64,000 nt of DNA, taken from Chromobacterium vaccinii. Its GTDB lineage: Bacteria > Pseudomonadota > Gammaproteobacteria > Burkholderiales > Chromobacteriaceae. Shown piece after piece: positions 41,661 to 51,296 of this stretch; position 1 is the stretch's first letter; every line of letters begins with the position of its first letter. The position numbers and the translations under genes were made by a program. The stretch covers positions 62,001 through 126,000 of the forward strand of contig NZ_JZJL01000004.1 of NCBI RefSeq assembly GCF_000971335.1. The letters are read 5' to 3'. The notes under the pieces were generated by a model. The model did no database searches and was not told where the DNA came from. It worked only from the letters and a program-made list of their open reading frames with translations.

Positions 41661-42077
41661 ATGGATTTTCGTCGCGGCAGGGCCCGGGAAGAGCCAGAGA
41701 TCAATTTCATCCCGTTGATCGACGTGTTGCTGGTGATCCTGATCTTCCTGATGGTCACTACCACTTACTCGCATTTTTCCGAACTGAAGATCAATCTGCC
41801 GACCGCGCAGGGCGAGCAGCAGCAGAGCAAGACCGTCGAGATCAAGGTGGCGGTGGCCGCCGACGGCGCGATGGCGGTGAATGACGCCAAGCTGCCCGGC
41901 GGCGACAAGGCCGCGCTGCTGGCCAGCCTGAGGGCCGCCGCGGCCGGCAAGCGCGACGTGGTGGTGGTGGTCAACGCCGACGCCAGGTCCACCCACCAGT
42001 CGGTGATCGCCGTGATGGAGGCGGCCCGCGAGGCCGGTCTGTCGCAACTGACTTTCGCCACCCAGAACCTGAAGTGA
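41661..42077 (+). CDS. exbD: ExbD/TolR-family protein
   Basis: The 138-residue protein has a single N-terminal membrane helix. The essential helix aspartate is Asp21 in NFIPLIDVLLVILIFLMV, and a periplasmic domain follows. It pairs with ExbB, 2 bases upstream, as the proton-conducting partner. lpxK follows after 13 bases. Confidence 0.9.
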   Translation: MDFRRGRAREEPEINFIPLIDVLLVILIFLMVTTTYSHFSELKINLPTAQGEQQQSKTVEIKVAVAADGAMAVNDAKLPGGDKAALLASLRAAAAGKRDVVVVVNADARSTHQSVIAVMEAAREAGLSQLTFATQNLK

Positions 42078-42090
42078 AGCCTGAGGCGGC

Positions 42091-43110
42091 ATGCGTTTGA
42101 TAGAACAACACTGGTACCGGCCGCGAGGCTGGCTGATGGCCCTTCTGGCTCCGCTGGAAGGGCTTTTTGCGCTGCTGGCCGCTTTGCGCCGGCAAGCGTT
42201 CCGCCGCGGCTGGAAAACGAGCGAAAAGCTCGCGGTTCCAGTGGTGGTGATCGGCAACATCAATGTCGGCGGCGTCGGCAAGACGCCGTTGACGCTGGCG
42301 CTGTTGCGCGATTTCGCCGAGAGGGGCGTCAAAGTCGGGGTGATCAGCCGCGGCTACGGCGGCGAGGCGGCGACGCCGACCGAGGTGAAGCCCGACAGCG
42401 ATCCGGCCTTGGTCGGCGACGAGCCGTTGCTGCTGGCCGCCGCCGGCGCGCCGGTGGTGGTGGGGCGCGACCGCGTCGCCGCCGGCCGCCGCCTGCTGGC
42501 GCTGCATCCGGACGTCGAGCTGATCCTCAGCGACGACGGCCTCCAGCATTACCGGCTGGCGCGCGATCTGGAGATCGCGGTGCTGGACGGCCGGCGCGGC
42601 CTCGGCAACGGCAGGCTGCTGCCCAATGGCCCGCTGCGCGAGCCGCCGTCGCGGCTGGAGACGGTGGACGCCGCCGTGGTCAACGGCGCGGGCGTGGCGC
42701 TGGCCTTGCCGGCGGCGCTGCCGCGCTTCGCCATGACGCTGCGCCCCGGCGCCTGCCATGCGCTGGATGACGCGTCGCGCACGCGGGACGCGGCCGGCTT
42801 CGCAGGTTTGAAGGTGGCGGCGCTGGCCGGCATCGGCCATCCCGAGCGCTTTTTCGACACGCTGGCGGCGCAGGGCATCGCCGTTGATCGGCGGCTGTCC
42901 TTTCCCGACCACCACGCGTTCGCGCCTGGCGACATTCCCGCCGACGCCGACGCGGTGATCGTCACCAGCAAGGACGCGGTCAAGCTCGCGCGCGCGCTTC
43001 ATGACGCGGCGCAGCGTGCTAGACTATGGGTTTTGCCGGTTCAGGCCACGCTGGCGCCTGATCTGTGCGAATGGATACTAGCCCGCTTGAAGACGAAACA
43101 TGGACGCTAA
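42091..43110 (+). CDS. lpxK: Tetraacyldisaccharide 4'-kinase
   Basis: LpxK phosphorylates the lipid A precursor at the 4' position to give lipid IVA. The 339 residues have an N-terminal membrane-associated helix ([20 protein letters not shown]) and the P-loop NVGGVGKT at 59-66. YGG, DDGLQH and the later TSKDAVKLA are typical. The last 11 bases overlap the Trm112 gene. Confidence 0.95.
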   Translation: MRLIEQHWYRPRGWLMALLAPLEGLFALLAALRRQAFRRGWKTSEKLAVPVVVIGNINVGGVGKTPLTLALLRDFAERGVKVGVISRGYGGEAATPTEVKPDSDPALVGDEPLLLAAAGAPVVVGRDRVAAGRRLLALHPDVELILSDDGLQHYRLARDLEIAVLDGRRGLGNGRLLPNGPLREPPSRLETVDAAVVNGAGVALALPAALPRFAMTLRPGACHALDDASRTRDAAGFAGLKVAALAGIGHPERFFDTLAAQGIAVDRRLSFPDHHAFAPGDIPADADAVIVTSKDAVKLARALHDAAQRARLWVLPVQATLAPDLCEWILARLKTKHGR

Positions 43111-43282
43111 ATTTCTGGAAATCCTGGTGTGCCCGCTGTGCAAGGGTCCGCTGGTGTTCGACAAGAGCAAGGAAGAGCTGATCTGCAAGGGCGACCGCCT
43201 GGCGTTCCCGATCAAGGACGGCATTCCGATGATGCTGGAGAGCGAGGCGCGCGAGCTGCCGCCGGAAGAAGAAGTCAAATGA
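43100..43282 (+). CDS. Trm112-family zinc-ribbon-like protein
   Basis: The 60-residue protein starts [24 protein letters not shown] is the first half of the zinc-ribbon; the second cysteine pair of the eukaryotic Trm112 is reduced to a single ICKG. Such YcaR-type proteins lie between lpxK and kdsB in many proteobacteria. It overlaps lpxK by 11 bases and kdsB by 4. The role is unproven; activation of methyltransferases is known for Trm112 in other domains of life. Confidence 0.9.
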   Translation: MDAKFLEILVCPLCKGPLVFDKSKEELICKGDRLAFPIKDGIPMMLESEARELPPEEEVK

Positions 43283-44034
43283 ACGGTTTCGTCGTGGTGA
43301 TTCCGGCGCGGATGGCGTCCAGCCGCCTGCCGGGCAAACCGCTGGCCGACATCGCCGGCAAGCCGATGGTGGTGCGCGTGGCCGAGCAGGCGGCGAAGAG
43401 CCGCGCTTCCCGCGTCGTCGTCGCCACCGACCACGCCGACATCCTTGCCGCCTGCGCCGCCCACGGCGTCGAGGCGGCGCTGACGCGGGCAGACCACCCC
43501 AGCGGCACCGACCGCCTGGCCGAGGTGGCCGCCAAGCTGGCGCTGCCGGCCGACGCGCTGGTGATCAATGTGCAGGGCGACGAGCCGCTGATCCAGCCCG
43601 AGCTGATCGACCGGCTGGCCGAGCTGCTGGCCGCCGGCGACGCGCCGGTGGCGACGCTGGCGCACGCGCTGCACGACGCGGCCGACCATTTCAATCCCAA
43701 TGTGGTGAAAGTGGTTCTCGACAAGAACGGCCGCGCGCTCTATTTCAGCCGCGCACCGATTCCCTATGCCCGCGACGCCTACGCTGCCGACCGCTCGGCG
43801 CTGCCGGCAGGACTGCCGGTCTACCGCCACATCGGCATGTACGGCTACCGCGCCGGCTTCCTGGCCGCTTACGCCGGGCTGGAGCCGGGACCGTTGGAGC
43901 AATACGAGGCGCTGGAACAATTGCGCGTGCTCTGGCATGGTTACAGCATCGCGGTGGCATTGGCGGACGAGGCGCCGGCCGCCGGGGTGGATACGCCGGA
44001 AGACCTGGAACGGGTACGACGGCTGTTCGCTTGA
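43279..44034 (+). CDS. kdsB: CMP-Kdo synthetase (3-deoxy-manno-octulosonate cytidylyltransferase)
   Basis: KdsB activates Kdo for transfer to lipid A. The 251-residue protein has the nucleotidyltransferase opening [20 protein letters not shown], then ATDHADI and the [12 protein letters not shown] segment that binds the metal and nucleotide. The ATG at 43279 overlaps the Trm112 stop; the frame is open further upstream, but this start matches the family. Confidence 0.96.
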   Translation: MNGFVVVIPARMASSRLPGKPLADIAGKPMVVRVAEQAAKSRASRVVVATDHADILAACAAHGVEAALTRADHPSGTDRLAEVAAKLALPADALVINVQGDEPLIQPELIDRLAELLAAGDAPVATLAHALHDAADHFNPNVVKVVLDKNGRALYFSRAPIPYARDAYAADRSALPAGLPVYRHIGMYGYRAGFLAAYAGLEPGPLEQYEALEQLRVLWHGYSIAVALADEAPAAGVDTPEDLERVRRLFA

Positions 44035-44090
44035 GGGGGCTGTAGGCGCTCCAAAAGAATTCATAAATCAAACAGACTGGAGTCACATAA

Positions 44091-44747
<657 letters not shown>

Positions 44748-44768
44748 TTTTGGCGGTTGTCGGGAAAC

Positions 44769-44791
44769 AAGCGGGCCTCGGCCCGCTTTTT
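44769..44791 (+). terminator. Terminator after adk
   Basis: AAGCGGGC, 4-base loop, GCCCGCTT, then TTT. Confidence 0.85.
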
Positions 44792-44839
44792 GTTTGAGCA
44801 AACCGCTGGTCTTGGATCGTCGGACGGGGGACAATGGAA

Positions 44840-44900
44840 CCTCGAGGAGCGAATGAGGCTCCAAACTGCAGCAAGCGCCGGCTGGATGCCGGCCTCGAGG
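44840..44900 (+). promoter_or_regulatory. Structured leader that can hide the ribosome site of the hemolysin-III gene
   Basis: CCTCGAGG occurs at 44840-44847 and again at 44893-44900, and the two copies can pair. The second copy contains the ribosome site (GAGG, 10 bases before the ATG). Inside lie GGAGC / GCTCC (44846-44850 / 44858-44862) and GCCGGC / GCCGGC (44877-44882 / 44888-44893). Both overlap the outer stem, so alternative folds are possible. It does not match a riboswitch class I know. Confidence 0.4.
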
Positions 44901-44910
44901 AAAAACAATT

Positions 44911-45528
44911 ATGTATCGCGGCGAACGCTTCAACGGCTATTCGCATCTTGCCGGCACCCTGCTGGCGATAGCCGGTCTGGTGGTGCTGGTGGTCGAGGCG
45001 GCCATGCAGCGCGATCCATGGAAAATCGTCAGCTTCAGCTTGTACGGCGGCACGCTGGTGACGCTGTACCTGATCTCGACGCTGTACCACAGCTTCAGGG
45101 GGCGGGCCAAGGCCATCCTGCAGAAGTGCGACCATTCGGCGATCTATCTGCTGATCGCCGGCAGCTACACGCCGTTCGCGCTGGTGACGCTGCGCGGCGC
45201 CTGGGGCTGGACCCTGTTCGGCGTCAGCTGGGGGCTGGCGCTGTTCGGCATCATCCAGGAGCTGACGCTGGGGCGGCGCACCCGCATCCTGTCCATGATC
45301 CTGTACGTGGCGATGGGTTGGCTGGTGCTGATCGCGATCAAGCCGCTGATCGAGGCGCTGGAGCCCGGCGGCTTGTTCTGGCTGGCGCTGGGCGGCCTGC
45401 TGTACAGCGCGGGCATCTACTGGTTCCTGAACGACGAGAAGATACGCCACGGCCACGGCATCTGGCATTTGTTCGTGCTGGGCGGCAGCATCTGCCAGTA
45501 TCTTTGCGTGTTGAACTACGTGGCCTGA
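44911..45528 (+). CDS. Hemolysin III / PAQR-family (TrhA) membrane protein
   Basis: The 205-residue integral protein has seven hydrophobic segments. The family motifs are present: GYSHLAGTLLAIAGLVVL near the N-terminus, then STLYHSFRGRAKAILQKCDHSAIYLLIAGSYTPFAL (His and Asp of the PAQR metal site), and a final HGHGIWHLFVLGGS. In bacteria such proteins affect membrane lipid homeostasis; haemolysis is not their native role. It is transcribed alone, with a structured leader. Confidence 0.9.
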   Translation: MYRGERFNGYSHLAGTLLAIAGLVVLVVEAAMQRDPWKIVSFSLYGGTLVTLYLISTLYHSFRGRAKAILQKCDHSAIYLLIAGSYTPFALVTLRGAWGWTLFGVSWGLALFGIIQELTLGRRTRILSMILYVAMGWLVLIAIKPLIEALEPGGLFWLALGGLLYSAGIYWFLNDEKIRHGHGIWHLFVLGGSICQYLCVLNYVA

Positions 45529-45547
45529 GCGCATTTCGCGGGAACGA

Positions 45548-45574
45548 AAAACGGCAGCCGAGCGCTGCCGTTTT
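45548..45574. terminator. Bidirectional terminator
   Basis: AAAACGGCAGC, 5-base loop, GCTGCCGTTTT: an 11-bp perfect stem between convergent genes. Confidence 0.85.
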
Positions 45575-45594
45575 CATTTGCTGGGCAAGCCGAT

Positions 45595-47187
45595 CTAGTC
45601 GCCGAACTGCACCGGCAGCCTGTCTTCGTCCACCAGCCGGCTCAGCGCGGCGACCACATGCGGATCGAACTGGGTGCCGGCGCGGCCATTGATGTACTTC
45701 ATCGTGTCCTCCATGCTCCACGGCTCCTTGTAGGGGCGCTTGTTGAGCAGCGCGTCGAACACGTCCACCACCGCGACGATGCGGGCGGACAGCGGGATGT
45801 CCTGGCCTTTGAGTTTGCTGGGATAGCCGTTGCCGTCGAAGTGTTCGTGGTGGCCGCCGGCGATTTCCGAGCCCAGCGACAGATAGCTGGCGCCCTCCAC
45901 CAATTGGGCGGACTTGGCCAGGATCTGCGCGCCTATCGTCGCGTGCTGCTCCATGATGGCGCGTTCGTCAGGATCCAGCTTGCCGGGTTTCAATAGGATA
46001 TTGTCAGGCGTCGCCACCTTGCCGATGTCGTGCAGGATGCTGGCCATGCCCACCATGTCCATGAACTCCCGGGTCATCAGCTCGGGGTAATGGTTGTCGC
46101 CGGCCATTTCCTCGGCGATGGCGTCGGTCAGCTTTTGCACCCGCAGCACGTGGTCGCCGGTGTCGGTGTCGCGGAATTCCGCCAGATCGGCCAGCGCAAC
46201 CACCGTGGCTTCCTGGGCGCTGCGCAGCTGGTTGTACAGGTAGAGGTTGTCGTAGGCGGCCGAGATGCGCTGGCAGAACACGTCCAGCAAGTCGCGCTCC
46301 ACGGCGTCCAGCGGCCATTGCGGCATGAAGTGGACGGCGAACTCGCGGCGGTTGCGCGAGGAGATGTACAGCACGTCGTAGGGATGCTGGTAAATGCTGC
46401 GCTTTTCCTTGAACACCTGCTGGAACACCGCTTCCAGGTGCGGCTCGTTGGACAGGTCGCCGGATTCCGCCAGGTATTCGTAGGCGCCGGACACCGCCAG
46501 GATTTCCAGTTCAGGCCGGCCGACCATATTGTCGTTGCGCACGCACAGAATGCCGTCGGTGCCGATGTCCAGCAGCGCGCTGATCTGGCGCAGCACGCCG
46601 GATGCGAACTCCCGCAGCGAGTGCAGCTGGTACAGATCGGACGCGCTCTCCAGGATCTTGGCCAGGCCCTGGCGGTTCTTTTCCAGCGACACCAGGTTTT
46701 CGTAGGCGCGCAGCGAGGCGATGGTGGTGGTGAACAGCTTCTGGGTGGTGAGTTCGGTCTTGGTCTTGTAGTCGTTGATGTCGTAATTGAGGATGACCTC
46801 CTGCTCCGGCGCCTGTCCGGGCTGGCCGGTGCGCAGCACGATGCGCACCACGCCGTTGTCGAGCTCCTCGCGGATGCGGTGCACCAGCCTCAGGCCCGCG
46901 TCCTCGCTTTCCATCACCACGTCCAGCATGATCAGCGCGATGTCCTGATGCTGCTGCAGCATCTGAAAGGCCTCGGCGCCGCTGTAGGCGCTCAGCAGCT
47001 CCAGCGGGCGCTCCTTGTAGCTGATGCCGCGCAGCGCGATGCGGGTGGCGGTGTGCACGTCCTTTTCGTCATCGACGATCAGCACTTTCCAGGGCTTGCG
47101 CACTTCGGACGGACGGGGCGTTTCCTCGCCGTCGTTGTCGTCCAGCAGCCAGTTGTCGTCGTCTGGAAGGGATGCTTGTTGGCTCAT
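45595..47187 (-). CDS. Response regulator with DUF3369 and HD-GYP domains
   Basis: The 530-residue protein has a REC domain (about 33-160; Asp39-Asp40 pocket, phospho-acceptor Asp89 in LIMLDVVM, Lys141), a GAF-like DUF3369 domain (about 170-320), and an HD-GYP domain. In the latter, His386-Asp387 in LHDIGK, His415 and HHEHFDGNGYP (446-456) are complete, so cyclic-di-GMP phosphodiesterase activity is likely. It overlaps the sensor kinase gene by four bases (ATGA), so the two form a two-component pair. Confidence 0.92.
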   Translation of the reverse strand: MSQQASLPDDDNWLLDDNDGEETPRPSEVRKPWKVLIVDDEKDVHTATRIALRGISYKERPLELLSAYSGAEAFQMLQQHQDIALIMLDVVMESEDAGLRLVHRIREELDNGVVRIVLRTGQPGQAPEQEVILNYDINDYKTKTELTTQKLFTTTIASLRAYENLVSLEKNRQGLAKILESASDLYQLHSLREFASGVLRQISALLDIGTDGILCVRNDNMVGRPELEILAVSGAYEYLAESGDLSNEPHLEAVFQQVFKEKRSIYQHPYDVLYISSRNRREFAVHFMPQWPLDAVERDLLDVFCQRISAAYDNLYLYNQLRSAQEATVVALADLAEFRDTDTGDHVLRVQKLTDAIAEEMAGDNHYPELMTREFMDMVGMASILHDIGKVATPDNILLKPGKLDPDERAIMEQHATIGAQILAKSAQLVEGASYLSLGSEIAGGHHEHFDGNGYPSKLKGQDIPLSARIVAVVDVFDALLNKRPYKEPWSMEDTMKYINGRAGTQFDPHVVAALSRLVDEDRLPVQFGD

Positions 47188-48731
47188 GCCACATTCTCCT
47201 TATGCTGGACGGTGGGGGCGATGCAAGGCATGTCCAGCGTGAATCGGGTGCCCTGTCCAACCTCGCTGTGAACCTCGATGTTGCCGCCCAGTCGCTGCCG
47301 CACGATGTTGTAGACGATGTTGAGGCCGAGGCCGCTGCCGCCGGTGCCGCGGCGGGTGGTGAAGAAGGGTTCGAATACCCGGCTCAGGTTTTCCTGCGAG
47401 ATGCCCTGGCCGCTGTCGCTGATGGTCATCGATACATGCTGGGCGGCGTTGCGGTGGGCCTCGATGACGATGGCGCCGGCGATCTCGCCGCCTTCGTAGC
47501 CGTGTATCAGCGCGTTGACCACCAGATTGGTCAGCACCTGGGCCAGCGCGCCGGGGTAGCTGTCCAGCAGGATGTCCTCTTCGCACTGGATGTCTATCGA
47601 GACCTTGGTGTGCTTGAAGCGGGGTTTCAGGCTGGTGATCACCTCGTTCAGGTAATCGTGCAGGTGGAAGCTGCGCCTGGCCTCGCTGGTCTGGTCCACC
47701 GCCACCTGCTTGAAGCTGTGGATCAGGTTGGCGGCGCGCTCGGAGTTGGCCAGGATCAGCTCGCAGCATTCCTGCGCCGTTTCGAGATAGCTCTGGAAGT
47801 CGCTCTTCTTGATGTTGCCGCTGTCCAGCTTGCCGGTGATGTGCGAGGTGGCGGTGCCAAGGTGCGAGGCGGCGGTCAGCGTGATGCCGACCGGGGTGTT
47901 GATCTCGTGGGCGACGCCGGCCACCAGGCTGCCCAGCGACGCCATCTTTTCCGCTTCCACCAGCGTTTCCTGCGTCGCCATCAGCTGGCTGTAGGCCTGC
48001 TGCGCCTTTTCCTTTTCCTCGCGCGCGATCGCCTCGGCCGCGGTCCGTTTCACCAGGTCGGCGGCGGTGCGGGCGACGATGCGGTTGAAGCCGTTGACGA
48101 TGCCGCCGATCTCGTCGTCGGCCAGGTGGGTGATCTGGGCGCCGCTGGCGTCCGGCGCGCGGATCGCGGTGTTCAGCGCCTGCTGCAGCTTGGCCAGCGG
48201 CTGGAAGATGAAGCGCTGCAGATTGAACGACATGATGAAGAAGATCAGGCCGTCCAGCAGCACGATCTGGGCGACGATGGTGATCAGGTGCTGGTCTTCG
48301 CGCGCGCGCAGCGCGTCGTGCGACAGGTAGACGGTGGCGGTGCCCAGGTGCTCCTTGCCCTGGTAGATGATGGGAATGCTGAGGGTGTCGTCGACCTTGG
48401 GCTGCTCGTTGGGCAGCATGTCGCGGAGACTGCCGTTGGCGTCGCGGGTGCGGCCCAGGTTGAGGCCGCTTTCCCCCTTGACGTTGATGGCGATAACCGA
48501 GGGCCAGCTCAATTCGCTGTCCAGCGCCAGGCGGACGTTTTCGTCGTCTAGCTGCCAGATGCCGTGCGGCAGGGACAGGGAAAGCCGCGACTGCACGGCG
48601 GCGCGCTGGGTCTGGAAGTCATTCTGGTCAATATTGTAGTCATGGATGTAGAAATACAGTCCAGTCGTCCCCAGAATGGTGGTGATCCATGCCATCAGCC
48701 ATAACATTAACCTTGTCTTGATACTTTTCAT
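47184..48731 (-). CDS. Membrane sensor histidine kinase
   Basis: The 515-residue protein has a membrane helix at about 8-28, a periplasmic sensor region (about 30-148), a second helix (about 150-172), a HAMP-like linker, a coiled coil, and the kinase core. His275 in GVAHEINTPVG is the phosphorylation site. The ATP-binding boxes are NLVVNALIHG (N), DSGQGI (G1), FEPFFTT (F) and GSGLGLNIVYNIV (G2). The HEINTPVG type of H box is usual for kinases paired with DUF3369 regulators. The stimulus is unknown. Confidence 0.93.
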   Translation of the reverse strand: MKSIKTRLMLWLMAWITTILGTTGLYFYIHDYNIDQNDFQTQRAAVQSRLSLSLPHGIWQLDDENVRLALDSELSWPSVIAINVKGESGLNLGRTRDANGSLRDMLPNEQPKVDDTLSIPIIYQGKEHLGTATVYLSHDALRAREDQHLITIVAQIVLLDGLIFFIMSFNLQRFIFQPLAKLQQALNTAIRAPDASGAQITHLADDEIGGIVNGFNRIVARTAADLVKRTAAEAIAREEKEKAQQAYSQLMATQETLVEAEKMASLGSLVAGVAHEINTPVGITLTAASHLGTATSHITGKLDSGNIKKSDFQSYLETAQECCELILANSERAANLIHSFKQVAVDQTSEARRSFHLHDYLNEVITSLKPRFKHTKVSIDIQCEEDILLDSYPGALAQVLTNLVVNALIHGYEGGEIAGAIVIEAHRNAAQHVSMTISDSGQGISQENLSRVFEPFFTTRRGTGGSGLGLNIVYNIVRQRLGGNIEVHSEVGQGTRFTLDMPCIAPTVQHKENVA

Positions 48732-48832
48732 GGTGCCTGTTTACCCGTGCCCTCAGAATGAATCGTAGGCAGAGGGCGAAGGAATTGCCATGCCGGATCG
48801 AGAACGGCTTCTGGTCCGCGCGCGGCCGCGGC

Positions 48833-49756
48833 TCAGGATGGAGGCGCGGCCAGCGGTTGCGTTTGCGCGCGGCGCAGCGGCAACTTTTGCGCGAGCAGGC
48901 CGCCCAGGATCAGCGCCAGGCCCAGCAGCGTCGACGGCAGGATAGCCTCGCCGACGATCAGGTGGATCAGCAGCAGCGACGCCATCGGTGCCAGGAAGAT
49001 CAGGTTGGCGATGCTGGCGGTGCTGCGCGTCAGCTTCATCGCCGACAGCCACAGCACGAAGGTGAAGCCCATTTCCAGCGCGCCGACATAGGCGGCGCCG
49101 GCCAGTCCTTGCCAGGCGGGGAGCGCCAGTTGGCCATGCCAGGCGCACCAGGCCAGGCTTAGCGGCAGGCTGCAGGCGAAATTCAGCGTCAGGCCCAGCA
49201 CCGGCTCGCGCGCGTCGCGGGTGTTGAAGATCCAGTAGCCGGCCCATAGCAGCGTCGAAACGAGCGCCAGCAGCACGCCCAGCTGGTTGGAGAAGTGCAG
49301 CTCCAGCAAGCGCCCCCGGGTGCCGATCACCAGCACGCCCAGATAGCAGATCAGCGCGGCGGCGGCGTCCTGGGCGCGCAGCTTCTGCTTCAGCAGCGGC
49401 ACAGCCAGCAGGGTCATCGTCAGCGCCCAGGTGTAGTTGATCGCCTGCGCTTCCTGCGCCGGCAGCAGCGAGTAGGCCTGGAACAGCACCAGATAGTAGA
49501 TGAAGGGATTGACCGCGCCGAACAGCAGCGAGCTTTTCCAGTGGCGGCGGAAGGCGGCGGCCAGTTCGGGCAGGCGGCGCTGCCAGGCCAGGATGGAGAG
49601 CAGCGACAGCAGGGAGGCGGCGCTGGCGTACAGCACCAGTTGCATCGGGCTGAGGTGCTGCAGGCTGAGCTTGAAGGCGCTGGCGACAGTGGACCAGGCC
49701 AGCACGGCGCCGAGACCGAAGGCGTAGGCTTTTTTCTGATTATGGGCGGACGACAA
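48833..49756 (-). CDS. DMT-family (EamA) transporter
   Basis: The 307-residue protein has ten hydrophobic segments in two EamA repeats (LAWSTVASAFKLSLQHLSP near the start of repeat 1; LLALVSTLLWAGYWIF in repeat 2). The start is TTG at 49756 with GGAGAG 5 bases upstream. No ATG lies at the expected place, and the ATG at 49801 would add 15 polar residues. The substrate is unknown; the family includes metabolite exporters. Confidence 0.85.
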   Translation of the reverse strand: MSSAHNQKKAYAFGLGAVLAWSTVASAFKLSLQHLSPMQLVLYASAASLLSLLSILAWQRRLPELAAAFRRHWKSSLLFGAVNPFIYYLVLFQAYSLLPAQEAQAINYTWALTMTLLAVPLLKQKLRAQDAAAALICYLGVLVIGTRGRLLELHFSNQLGVLLALVSTLLWAGYWIFNTRDAREPVLGLTLNFACSLPLSLAWCAWHGQLALPAWQGLAGAAYVGALEMGFTFVLWLSAMKLTRSTASIANLIFLAPMASLLLIHLIVGEAILPSTLLGLALILGGLLAQKLPLRRAQTQPLAAPPS

Positions 49757-49824
49757 GACGGCTCTCCGGTGTGGTGGCTTGCCGGTCGATGTTAACCACA
49801 AACCGTCGTCATCGGCAAAGCGCT

Positions 49825-51294
49825 TCAGATCCCGGCCAGCAGGCGGTTGAGCGCGCGGCTGAGGCGTGGCATGGTCGCGGAGGCGGCGAGGCCGATCGGG
49901 CCGCCGTTTTCGGCGCGGTAGTCGTCGCCGGCCAGCCCGTGCAGCCGGACCGCCAGCGAGGCGGCGTCGAAAGCGTCCAGGCCCTGGGCCAGCAGCGCGG
50001 CGATGAGGCCGGTCAATACATCGCCCTGTCCGGCGACGGCCAGTTCCGGTCCGCCGCTGTCATTGACGCGGTAGTAGCCATCAGGCCTTGCGATCAGGCT
50101 GCCGGCGCCTTTCAGGACGACAACGCTGTTCAGGCCGGCGGCCAGCCGGCGGGCATGGGGCACGCGATCGGCCTGGATCTCTTGGGCGCCGCCCAGCCGC
50201 AGCAGCCGGGCGGCTTCGGCGGGGTGGGGCGTCAGCACGGTAGGCGCCCTGCGCTCGGCGACGAGGGCGGCCAGATCGCGGCGGACCGCCAGCAGATTGA
50301 GCGCGTCGGCGTCCAGCACCAGGGGAACGGCGCGGGCGATGGCCTGCTCCAGCAGCCGCTCGGCCAGCTCCTGCCGGCCCAGGCCTGGGCCGACGGCCAG
50401 CACGTCGGCGACGGGCAGGTCCGCGGCTTCGTCCGCCGGGCGCACCATCAGTTCCGGCGCGGCTGGGTCGACCGGCAGCCGGTCGTCCAGCGGACACAGA
50501 TAGACTTTGCCGGCGCCGCCGGCCAGCGCGCTGCGGCCGGCGAGCAGCGCCGCGCCCAGCATGCCGGGCGCGCCGCCGATGACGGATACGGAGCCGTAGC
50601 TGCCCTTGTGGCTGTCCCGGTTGCGGGCGAGCGCCGCGACCGGCGGGCGGTTGAGCTCGCCTTCGGCTTCCGGATACAGGCCGGCGGGGCAGTCCAGCAT
50701 AGCCAGCTCCACCTGGCCGGCAAAGTCGGCGCCTGGCCCGCCGAACAACCCCGGCTTGTGGCAGAGGAAGGTCAGGGTGTGGTCGGCGCGGATGGCCGCG
50801 CCTTGCGGCTGCCCGGTATAGGCGTCAAGCCCGCTGGGGCAGTCCAGCGCCAACTTGGCGCAATCCAGGCGGTTCAGCCGATTTATCAGGTCTTGCCAGG
50901 CGGGACCCAGCGGACGGGACAGGCCGATGCCGAACAGGCCGTCTATCAGCAGCGCCGGAGGCGGCGCGCCGCCGGGCAATTCAGCCAGGATGGAGAGGCC
51001 TGCTTTTTCCGCCTGCCGGCGCGCGGCGCGGCATTCGTCGCTGGCCGGAGCGATGGGCTGCAGGATGGTCAGCGGATGGCCGCGCTTGCGCAGCGCCAGC
51101 GCCGCGTGCAGCGCGTCGCCGCCGTTGTTGCCGGGGCCGGCGCAGACCAGCAGCGGCGAGGCCGGGGGGCTGTGGCGGGTGACCCAGTCCGCGGCGGCAA
51201 GCGCGGCGCGGCGCATCAGGTTCAGTCCATGGCCGGCGGCGGCCTGTTCCAGCCGGCGCAGCGCTTCCAGGCTCAGGATCGGGCCGCCGTCCAT
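49825..51294 (-). CDS. nnr: Bifunctional NAD(P)H-hydrate repair enzyme
   Basis: The protein has 489 residues in two domains. The N-terminal epimerase domain (about 1-205) includes LLVCAGPGNNGGDALHAALAL. The C-terminal ADP/ATP-dependent dehydratase (about 225-489) includes HKGSYGSVSVIGGAPGMLGA, LTPHPAEAARLL and the late GDVLTGLIAALLAQG. It repairs damaged nicotinamide cofactors. GGGGAG is correctly spaced for ATG 51294; ATG 51300 overlaps the ubiX stop (ATGA) and is an alternative. It is coupled to ubiX. Confidence 0.92.
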   Translation of the reverse strand: MDGGPILSLEALRRLEQAAAGHGLNLMRRAALAAADWVTRHSPPASPLLVCAGPGNNGGDALHAALALRKRGHPLTILQPIAPASDECRAARRQAEKAGLSILAELPGGAPPPALLIDGLFGIGLSRPLGPAWQDLINRLNRLDCAKLALDCPSGLDAYTGQPQGAAIRADHTLTFLCHKPGLFGGPGADFAGQVELAMLDCPAGLYPEAEGELNRPPVAALARNRDSHKGSYGSVSVIGGAPGMLGAALLAGRSALAGGAGKVYLCPLDDRLPVDPAAPELMVRPADEAADLPVADVLAVGPGLGRQELAERLLEQAIARAVPLVLDADALNLLAVRRDLAALVAERRAPTVLTPHPAEAARLLRLGGAQEIQADRVPHARRLAAGLNSVVVLKGAGSLIARPDGYYRVNDSGGPELAVAGQGDVLTGLIAALLAQGLDAFDAASLAVRLHGLAGDDYRAENGGPIGLAASATMPRLSRALNRLLAGI

Positions 51295-51296
51295 GT

